NCBI RefSeq assembly: GCF_001647715.1
Contig: NZ_CP015601.1
Location: 71,476 to 135,475, forward strand
DNA length: 64,000 nucleotides
Origin: Pseudomonas antarctica
GTDB lineage: Bacteria; Pseudomonadota; Gammaproteobacteria; Pseudomonadales; Pseudomonadaceae
Direction of reading: 5' to 3'
Shown: positions 57,186 to 64,000 of the stretch, in pieces
How the letters are laid out: each line of letters opens with the position of its first letter
How positions within the stretch are numbered: position 1 is the first letter of the stretch
The notes under the pieces: model-generated
The model's input: the letters and a program-made list of their open reading frames with translations, nothing else
The model's database searches: none
Told to the model about the DNA's origin: nothing
Translations under genes and position numbers: made by a program

Positions 57186-57381
57186 ATCCGTCTGAAAGGC
57201 GGGACTCACCCGCTAATCAGCAAAATAGCGCCCGAAGTCGGCCCCGAAACACGAAACAAGACCGAAAAGTTGAAAAGCCCGGTTTGAAAATTTCATTAGA
57301 GTGAAAGGAGGGCAGAAAACCGAATTAATCAGTGCCTCCCTAACATTTCCAATATCTGAACTTTATGTGTAAGGAAGTAGA

Positions 57382-58422
57382 ATGAACCCGGTTAACAATG
57401 CTGCTGGACCTTATCGGTTTTACCAAGACCATAGAGTGCATCCTACCCCACAACCGCCCCCCCCTCAGCAAGCTAAGCCAAGTACAAGTCCCAGTTCGAA
57501 ATTGGAATTTTCAAAAACACAGATTGATTCTCTAAAAAACAGTATAAATACAGTCGCGTTTCAAAATCCTAGTCATGTAGATTTGCTTCAGATGCATGGC
57601 AAAATTAATGCCTGTATCCATTATCATAAAAAGGCTGAAGCCTCTTTGGAAAACATGAACAAAATTCGTCACGAGTTAAGTGACGCCAAGAAAAAACTTG
57701 CTGAACTCAATGGAAGGTTCAATTCTTCAAACCAACAGCTTGCTTACCATGCACAAGGGCGCCTTCAACTTAACCCACAACAGATTCACACTCTACAACA
57801 GACTGTAAAAAGTTTAAGTGAAAGTGGCCTTGAACTGAATCATAAGGTTGGCACCCTAAATAGAGCAGGGACGAATGCTGCCGTATCTTTTGATAAAGCT
57901 TTAGGAGCACGCAGTCTAGTTGGGGAAGCAGACTTGTTCAAGTTAAACATGAATGATCCTAGCATGGCACGAAAATTTAAAAATTTCATACGGGAACTTG
58001 ACTTGGATTCATACAATAAGAGGTGGGACAATTTACCACGTAATCAGGCAGTACCTGGAGAAGACAGTGAAACATGGCTAGTGTTAATGCATAATGAAAA
58101 AATCATAGGATGCACAGATTTTTCACCAGCTCTTGACTACAAAAAATCTGCAGTTGTAAATATCATCATAGATAAAAAATATCATGGCAGCGGTGTCAGT
58201 AAGGGCTTGTTTGAGGCAAGGAATGAAAATTTAAAAAAGAGCGGATACGCTTATCAGATAGGTAATGTTTACGATGAAACTAATGCTTCGCATATTGAGA
58301 AGCTAAAATCTAGCGGATGGCATGAAACCAAGGAGTCAATCGATTTCGAAGATGATTTAAGAAGTTTTTGGAAGGCTATAGATGACCGTTATGCTAATAT
58401 ACCGCCAAAATATGATGCTTAA
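57382..58422 (+). CDS. candidate type III effector with a GNAT-like C-terminal domain (copy B)
   Basis: 346 residues, with AAGGAAG before the ATG. The N-terminus MNPVNNAAGPYRFYQDH is followed by a Pro/Gln-rich segment; residues about 95-170 form a coiled coil (HELSDAKKKLAELNGRFNSS). The C-terminal ~130 residues parallel copy A: WLVLMHNEKIIGCTDFSPAL, NIIIDKKYHGSGVSKGLFEA (GxG loop of acetyltransferases, better kept than in A), NVYDETNASHIEKLKSSGWH, ETKES, then FWKAIDDRYANIPP. GC content is strikingly low compared with flanking tnpA, so it came from outside. No convincing hrp box: the best candidate upstream has several mismatches. Cargo of the Tn3 element between the IS5 element and the resolvase relic. 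Confidence 0.72.
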   Translation: MNPVNNAAGPYRFYQDHRVHPTPQPPPPQQAKPSTSPSSKLEFSKTQIDSLKNSINTVAFQNPSHVDLLQMHGKINACIHYHKKAEASLENMNKIRHELSDAKKKLAELNGRFNSSNQQLAYHAQGRLQLNPQQIHTLQQTVKSLSESGLELNHKVGTLNRAGTNAAVSFDKALGARSLVGEADLFKLNMNDPSMARKFKNFIRELDLDSYNKRWDNLPRNQAVPGEDSETWLVLMHNEKIIGCTDFSPALDYKKSAVVNIIIDKKYHGSGVSKGLFEARNENLKKSGYAYQIGNVYDETNASHIEKLKSSGWHETKESIDFEDDLRSFWKAIDDRYANIPPKYDA

Positions 58423-58443
58423 TTAAAAGTCGTTTCTCTATCG

Positions 58444-58851
58444 GTTTGTATTAGATTAACTGTTGTGGTTCACAGCATGGATCGCTTGGCTCATAACCTG
58501 GATGACCTGCGCCGTCTAGTGCAAAAGCTGACCAAGCGCGGCGTGCATATCTAGTTTTTGAAGGAAGGCTTGGTATTCACCGGTGATGATTCGCCGATGG
58601 CCAACCTGATGCTGTCGGTCATGGGGGCCTTCGCTGAGTTCGAGCGAGCGCTCATTCGTGAACGACAGCGCGAGGGCATCGCCCAGGCCAAACAACGCGG
58701 TGCTTACTGTGGCCGTAAAAAGGCCCTGTCCGATGAACAGGCCCTTACAGTCCGGCAACGGGCCGCTGCCGGCGAACCAAAGGCCCAGTTAGCCCGTGAA
58801 TTCGGTATAAGTAGGGAAACCCTTTACCAGTACCTTCGCACGGATGACTGA
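58444..58851 (+). pseudogene. Tn3 resolvase (tnpR) remnant
   Basis: Reads HSMDRLAHNLDDLRRLVQKL, TKRGVHI, TAG where Glu is expected, [40 protein letters not shown] and helix-turn-helix REFGISRETLYQYLR. The N-terminus with the Ser nucleophile is replaced by the effector region. Ends three bases before tnpA. Confidence 0.85.
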
Positions 58852-58854
58852 TAC

Positions 58855-61820
58855 ATGCCCTGTCGCTCGATACTATCGGCCTCTGAGCGCGACACTCTAT
58901 TTGCGCTGCCGGAAAGCCAAGACGATCTGATTCGCTACTACACCTTCAACGAGTCCGACCTGTCGCTGATCCGTCAGCGACGGGGTGATGCCAATCGTCT
59001 TGGATTTGCTGTGCAACTCTGCCTGCTGCGCTAGCCCGATTACGCGCTGGCCAGCGACAGCGTGCTGCCAGATCCGGTCATTGACTGGGTGGCACGACAG
59101 ATTCAGGCTGCGCCCGAAAGCTGGGCGAAGTACGGTGAACGCGATGTCACCCGCCGTGAGCATGCTCGGGAACTGCGAACTTACCTTGGCTTGTTGCCAT
59201 TCGGGTTGTCGGACTTTCGCGCCCTGGTACGCGAACTGACCGACCTGGCCCAGCAAACCGACAAAGGCTTGTTACTGGCCGGACAGGCACTGGAGAGTTT
59301 GCGTCAGCAACGGCCGATTCTGCCCACGTTGACAGTGATTGAACGGGCCTGCTCCGAAGCCGTGGCCCGAGCAAAACGAAGGGTCTACCTGCCTTGATCG
59401 AGCCGCTGAGTCAGCAGCATCGGAACAAGCTCGACGAACTGTTGACCCTCAAGGCAGGCAGCAACAGTACCTGGTTGACCTGGTTGCGTCAGTCACCGTT
59501 TAAACCGAATACGCGGCATATGATGGAGCACATCGAGCGGCTGAAGATCTTCCAACTGGTTGGGCTGCCCGAAGGTCTTGATCGGAGTATCCACCAGAAT
59601 CGGCTGCTGAAGCTGGCCCGTGAAGTTGGGCAGATGACGCCTCAGGATCTGGGCAAATTCGAGAACGAACGACGCTACGCCACGTTGGTGGCCGTCGTGC
59701 TGGAAAGCACCGCAACGGTAACCGATGAACTTGTGGATCTGCACGACCGCATTCTGATCAAGCTGTTCTGCAGCGCCAAGAATAAGCATCAGCAGCAATT
59801 CCAGAAACAGGGCAAGGCAATCAACGACAAGGTGAGCCTGTACTCAAAGATAGGCCAAGCCCTGCTGGACGCCAAGGCCTCGGGCGACGATCCGTTCGCC
59901 GCCATCGAGGCGGTCATCCCTTGGGACGAATTCGCTCAGAGCGTCACTGATGCCGAGCTGCTGGCCCGCCCGGAAACGTTCTTCCACCTGCACCTGGTTA
60001 GCGAGAACTTCAACACGCTGCGCCGTTACACCCCTGCCTTTCTGGAGGTGCTTCAACTACGAGCCGCACCGGCAGCACAACGTGTGCTGGATGCTATCCA
60101 TCAGATGCGTGAGATGAACGCAGATAACTTGCGCAAGGTGCCGTCGGATGCACCGACCGCTTTCATTAAGGCGCGATGGAAACCGCTGGTAATCACTCCG
60201 GAAGGCATTGACCGGCGGTTTTACGAAATCTGCGCGTTGTCCGAACTGAAAAACGTGCTGCGCTCCGGTGATATCTGGGTCGCGGGTTCTCGGCAGTTCC
60301 GTGACTTTGAAGATTACCTACTGACGCCCGCGAAGTTCGCCGCACTCAAGAAGGAACAGGCGCTGCCATTGGCGATCAACCCCAACAGCAATCAATACCT
60401 GGAAGAGAGCTTGCAACTGCTCAATGAGCAGCTGGCCACCGTCGCCAAATTGGCGAAGGACAACGAACTGCCCGACGCGATCCTCACCTAGTCCGGACTG
60501 AAAATCACGCCGTTGGATGCGGCGGTACCAAACATCGCTCAAGCGCTGATCGACAAGACCTGTCAGTTACTGCCCCGTATCAAAATCACCTAACTACTGA
60601 TGGACGTGGATGAGTGGACAGGGTTCACCCGTCACTTTTCTCACCTCAAGGATGGGGCCCTGGCCAAGGATAAAACCCTGCTACTGTCCGCAATCCTCGG
60701 CGATGCCATCAACATCGGACTGACCAAAATGGCTGATTCGAGTCCGGGCATGACCTACGCAAAATTGTCGCGGCTACAAGCCTGGCACATCCGCGACGAA
60801 ACCTACGCGGCGGCATTGGCCGAACTGGTCAACAGCCAATTCAGCCATCCCTTTGCGGGCAACTGGGGAGATGGAACCACTTCATCGTCTGATGGCCAGC
60901 GCTTTCGCGCAGGCGGTCGAGGCAAAAGCACTGGGCACGTCAACCCGAAGTACGGCAACGAACAGGGGCGGCTGTTCTATACCCACATCTCCGATCAGTA
61001 CGCACCGTTCAGCACCCGCGTGGTGAATGTCGGTGTTCGGGATTCGACCTACGTGCTCGATGGGCTGCTGTATCACGAGTCAGATCTGCGGATCGAGGAG
61101 CACTACACCGATACGGCAGGCTTCACCGATCACGTCTTCGCCCTGATGCACCTGCTGGGTTTTCGCTTTGCCCCGCGCATCCGCGACCTGGGCGAAACCA
61201 AACTGTATGTACCACAGAGCGTCCAGAACTACCCGACACTGCGCCCAATGATCGGTGGCACACTGAACATCAAGCACGTCCGCGCTCATTGGGACGAGAT
61301 TCTGCGCCTGGCTGCGTCGATCAAACAGGGCACGGTTACCGCCTCGTTGATGCTGCGCAAGTTGGGGAGCTATCCGCGCCAGAACGGCCTGGCCGTTGCC
61401 CTGCGGGAGCTGGGTCGGATCGAGCGCACGCTGTTTATCCTAGACTGGCTTCAAAGTGTCGAGTTGCGCCGCCGTGTACATGCGGGCCTGAACAAAGGTG
61501 AGGCACGCAACGCCTTGGCCAGGGCGGTGTTCTTCAATCGCCTCGGTGAAATCAGGGATCGGAGCTTCGAGCAACAGCGCTATCGGGCCAGCGGATTGAA
61601 CCTGGTGACCGCCGCCATCGTGCTATGGAACACGGTCTACCTGGAGCGGGCAACCCAAGGGCTCGCTGACGCCGGAAAGCCGGTGAATACCGACCTTTAT
61701 CAGTACCTGTCGCCGCTGGGCTGGGAGCATATCAACCTGACCGGCGATTACGTTTGGCGGCAGAGCCGCAAGCTTGAAGACGGTAAATTCAGGTCGCTAC
61801 GACAGCTCGGAAAACCTTAA
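58855..61820 (+). pseudogene. Tn3-family transposase tnpA with three stops and a frameshift
   Basis: Starts [20 protein letters not shown]. Disrupted by TAG at 59032-59034, a frameshift near 59392, TAG at 60489-60491 and TAA at 60591-60593; otherwise about 985 codons in the normal order (DUF4158 N-terminal part, then the DDE domain with [40 protein letters not shown], and a C-terminal end [13 protein letters not shown]). Same family as the fragments at 9906 and 33746. Confidence 0.92.
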
Positions 61821-61853
61821 CGTACGATTTTTTCCGAATTCTGTAGGCTCCCC
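61816..61853 (-). repeat. right 38-base Tn3 inverted repeat
   Basis: Inverted copy of 55071-55108, overlapping the last codons of tnpA. Followed directly by the TACAA duplication. Confidence 0.92.
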
Positions 61854-61863
61854 TACAAGGGGC

Positions 61864-63108
61864 TCAGAACTTGGCAGGGAAAGGAGGGATATTTTTACCT
61901 TTCGGATCAGCCGCGGCATTCCACGACCACCACCCTTCCCCGCCGTACTCACGGTTGTACCAAGCCGTTTTGACGGCCTTCCGTTTCAGGTAGACAGGCG
62001 TACTCATGCCGAACACCTCCAAGGGAAAGTCTTTACCCGTATCCAAGAGCCAGAAGTCAGGGAAAACCTCACTTTCATCAGCGTCGTAGCGCAATGGCTT
62101 ATCAAAACTACGGCCGGATGCATGGAGCTTTTCTTCTATCACTCCCTCGAAATCCGAGTCGACGGGAATCCAGCGTTCACTCACCTGCATCAGCGCCACC
62201 TCAACGACATCAGCTCGCGAAAATGACTCACCTTTCGGCGGTGTGACCTGAGCAACCGCGATAACTCGGCTTCCACGTTTCCATGCGGAAATCTCTCGCT
62301 CGAATCGGCGGGCGGCAGTTGACCAGACTGCCGGCGGTAAATTGAGCATGGGCATACCGAAAGGCCCAGCCAGCGGCAATCTGCTGATGTTTCCAGAATG
62401 GCGTTCGGGATGATATCGAGCAAGTGGCGATATTGCGACGAGCCGGAGATCACGAGTCATCGCCGAATTGGCGATCTCCTGGTTGCGAGCTGCCCCTTTG
62501 CTGTCCTTTTGTGCCGCCAACAGCAGCACTTCGCTCAACTTCATTCGGCTTGCTGCGACACGCTCTGCAACCTGCAGAAGCGCGTAGTTCACAATCCCAC
62601 TGTTGCGCTTGCCCTCCATAGTTGGATACCAGGTAGATAGTCGGGACTCAGACCAAAGCAGATGAAGAAGTCCGAGCAATGTCATGGCTGGTTTGCTCTT
62701 CCCTGGTGCTCTATTCAGTATCGTGCTTTCTCGTTCCTCGGATTGGGGAGCTTGAACACGTATGCCCCGAGCCAGGCGCACTCGAATACTGCCATCGTCG
62801 CCCTCTTCCACTACGCCAGCGGCATACCCTTGCATACCGGAGCGCTCCGGTGCCGGCGCATAGAAGCGACAATCGTTTGAGTGTTCATGACCAGTTCCGG
62901 CGAAACGCGCCAAATGAAAACAGTCGCTACCCTCACGGCGCTTGATCGAGAGTTTTCGGGCGCCGTTGCTTGGGCACTGGCAAGTCGCATGGTTGCCGTA
63001 GGCCTTCTCCAAGACGGATTTCCAGCTTTTTGCGTACTGCAGATCTGTCTGGAATTCCGGTGAATAACGTTTCCCAGAGATCAGAATCGGATATCGACGG
63101 TTGAGCAT
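61864..63108 (-). CDS. DUF1173-type protein of plasmids and integrative elements
   Basis: 414 residues, AGGAG before the ATG at 63108. CQCPSNGARKLSIKRREGSD near residue 43, FHLARFAGTGHEHSNDCRFY near 64 (Cys/His-rich, perhaps metal binding), LLHLLWSESRLSTWYPTMEG, and a C-terminal GGEGWWSWNAAADPKGK fit the DUF1173 family, found on conjugative elements and of unknown role. The Tn3 element inserted about ten bases past its stop codon and left it whole. Twenty-one bases downstream of the next gene, so co-transcribed. Confidence 0.75.
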   Translation of the reverse strand: MLNRRYPILISGKRYSPEFQTDLQYAKSWKSVLEKAYGNHATCQCPSNGARKLSIKRREGSDCFHLARFAGTGHEHSNDCRFYAPAPERSGMQGYAAGVVEEGDDGSIRVRLARGIRVQAPQSEERESTILNRAPGKSKPAMTLLGLLHLLWSESRLSTWYPTMEGKRNSGIVNYALLQVAERVAASRMKLSEVLLLAAQKDSKGAARNQEIANSAMTRDLRLVAISPLARYHPERHSGNISRLPLAGPFGMPMLNLPPAVWSTAARRFEREISAWKRGSRVIAVAQVTPPKGESFSRADVVEVALMQVSERWIPVDSDFEGVIEEKLHASGRSFDKPLRYDADESEVFPDFWLLDTGKDFPLEVFGMSTPVYLKRKAVKTAWYNREYGGEGWWSWNAAADPKGKNIPPFPAKF

Positions 63109-63129
63109 GATTTTTTCTCCTGATAAGGG

Positions 63130-63900
63130 TCAGGCCATAGCGCGCGGCCGGCGAGCGTAAGTCGCGTCAGCACGATTCGCTAAAATCTGAATATGGAGGT
63201 CCATAAAAAATTCGTGTCCACGATATGGAGTCATGAGCGCAACCCCAAACAATTCGTTCACTGCAATGCTTCCGCTGGTCCCGTGAAAGCTTTCTTTTCC
63301 CTCTATCATGGAAAATATCCCCTCGAGGTAACCGGTCTCAACGGCGTCAGAAGATAAATTCGGATTAGTAAGTCCGAATATTTTGCCCGTTGGCCACTCC
63401 AGGCCCTCAAGTGGGGGAAGGTTCTCCATCGCCCAGTAGCCGGTGCGTTTGACCGCTCGTGCGAACTCGTAGAGCTTCTGATCACTCTGATACCAGGCCC
63501 CAACCGAATGGAGCTTTTGCCGTGCCTGATCCAGACGATCAATCTGTACGGCGCGAATAGAGCGCTCGTATTCAGGAAGGTTGTTAAAGCCATCGATCCA
63601 CTTCGGGAGAATGCGTAGTGCCTCCCAGCGCAGTAAACAGCGGATAAGTGATGATCGACTGCCATTCATAAAAACTTCTCCTGGCTGAACCAGTTGGTTG
63701 TCGCTGTTGTACAGGCCAACTAGGCAGTTTTGGTGGAGCCAAATATTTCGCTGAATGAAGTCGTAAATTGCTTCGGCATTGTGCAAAAGCGGGTCACTAC
63801 CGACACGTCCACTAAACATCTTGTGCGAGAGGGTGACCATGTGCCGGTCAATAAAGTACGGCCTCATTTTACCGAGGGCGCAGAGACTACGGATTTTCAT
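63130..63900 (-). CDS. unknown protein, operon partner of the DUF1173 gene
   Basis: 256 residues from the ATG at 63900 (MKIRSLCALGKMRPYFIDRH), chosen because AGGAGG stands ten bases upstream; the frame is open to 63927. No signal peptide. WLHQNCLVGLYNSDNQLVQP, RAVKRTGYWAMENLPPLEGL, GYLEGIFSMIEGKESFHGTS are the more regular parts. Family not recognised; linked to DUF1173 genes by position. Both probably belong to a plasmid or integrative element extending beyond the window. Confidence 0.7.
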   Translation of the reverse strand: MKIRSLCALGKMRPYFIDRHMVTLSHKMFSGRVGSDPLLHNAEAIYDFIQRNIWLHQNCLVGLYNSDNQLVQPGEVFMNGSRSSLIRCLLRWEALRILPKWIDGFNNLPEYERSIRAVQIDRLDQARQKLHSVGAWYQSDQKLYEFARAVKRTGYWAMENLPPLEGLEWPTGKIFGLTNPNLSSDAVETGYLEGIFSMIEGKESFHGTSGSIAVNELFGVALMTPYRGHEFFMDLHIQILANRADATYARRPRAMA

Positions 63901-64000
63901 TGAGTCGAAGCCTCCTAATTCATTCACTCAGGAGGCTATCGCCAGATAGAGACCAAAAGATTCGTTTTCAGGATGCTGGAGCGACAGATTTACTTGCGTC

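Larger units (their letters stand above)
55071..61853. mobile_element. Tn3-family transposon carrying a candidate effector
   Basis: 6783 bases between 38-base inverted ends (55071-55108 and 61816-61853, beginning GGGGAG and containing CTACAGAATTCGGAAAAAAT). The 5-base target duplication TACAA lies at 55066-55070 and 61854-61858. Contents: IS3 remnant, truncated resolvase, IS5-family element, the GNAT-like candidate effector B, a second resolvase remnant, and tnpA with four disruptions. The intact duplication shows it arrived by transposition; it can now move only with help in trans. Confidence 0.92.

Noticed and set aside
57316..57345. AAAACC, sixteen bases, CCCTAAC upstream of the copy B effector as an hrp box
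   Set aside because: Too many mismatches in both halves; the gene may lack HrpL control or use another promoter.
1..64000. CRISPR arrays, tRNA or rRNA genes
   Set aside because: No regularly spaced repeats and no cloverleaf or rRNA-like stretch was noticed by eye; a tRNA scan was not possible.

Overview
The window looks like an accessory-gene region of a plant-associated Pseudomonas (fluorescens or syringae type). The basis is an HrpL sigma factor behind a sigma-54 promoter, an HrpL-driven operon with hrpK first, HrpL binding sites (hrp boxes, GGAACC-N15/16-CCACNNA) scattered over the window, a rulB remnant, and IS3, IS5, IS30, IS66 and Tn3-family elements. All calls come from reading the sequence; no database search was run.

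Layout. 1-5.6 kb: end of a Hrp1-type type III secretion locus (hrpL; then an hrp box driving hrpK, a harpin/lytic transglycosylase of HopP1 type and an unidentified third gene, closed by a terminator). 5.6-13.3 kb: effector island with a frameshifted HopBA1-like candidate, an unknown 483-residue candidate effector behind a perfect hrp box, a fragment of a C58-protease effector fused to Tn3 tnpA debris, a DsbA-like protein and hopAI1. 13.5-17.6 kb: decayed integrative element with a PapB-like regulator, a broken tyrosine recombinase and several very small genes. 17.8-23.1 kb: cytochrome P460, an exported alpha/beta hydrolase, a glutathione-transferase-like gene and remnants of a sulfonate-use operon. 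23.4-24.3 kb: an intact YopT/HopC1-type protease gene with a perfect hrp box. 24.6-31.9 kb: a gamma-mobile-trio (GMT) island gmtY-gmtZ-gmtX; gmtX is cut by an IS3 element that is itself cut by an IS30 element, and both insertions have 3-base target duplications. 32.4-34.9 kb: a Tus-like replication-terminator protein beside a 17-base inverted repeat, then Tn3 debris.

35-39.2 kb: an OmpR-type response regulator, its broken sensor kinase, a DUF2790 pseudogene and a DipZ-like thiol-redox protein. TGTATC-N4-TGTATC repeats lie between the kinase and the DipZ gene and again upstream of the alpha/beta hydrolase at 19 kb. 39.3-44.8 kb: a 5.5-kb transposon with long complex inverted ends, a serine recombinase, a decayed DDE transposase plus ATPase, and one cargo gene, a GNAT-fold candidate effector with an hrp box. 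44.9-53 kb: broken kinase, GlxA/AraC-type regulator, dienelactone hydrolase, cstA with its small YbdD-type partner, a second copy of the exported hydrolase and two cupins. 53.2-55 kb: rulB, IS3 and IS66 remnants and two small plasmid-like genes. 55.07-61.85 kb: a Tn3-family transposon with 38-base ends and a TACAA target duplication, carrying a paralogue of the GNAT-fold candidate effector. 61.9-63.9 kb: a DUF1173 gene and an unknown gene typical of plasmids or integrative elements.

How it fits together: HrpL, made here, should switch on the hrpK operon and at least five candidate effector genes in this window, two of them already broken. Several effectors sit inside or against mobile elements. 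The most striking observation is a pair of related, apparently undescribed GNAT-fold effector candidates carried by two unrelated transposons.
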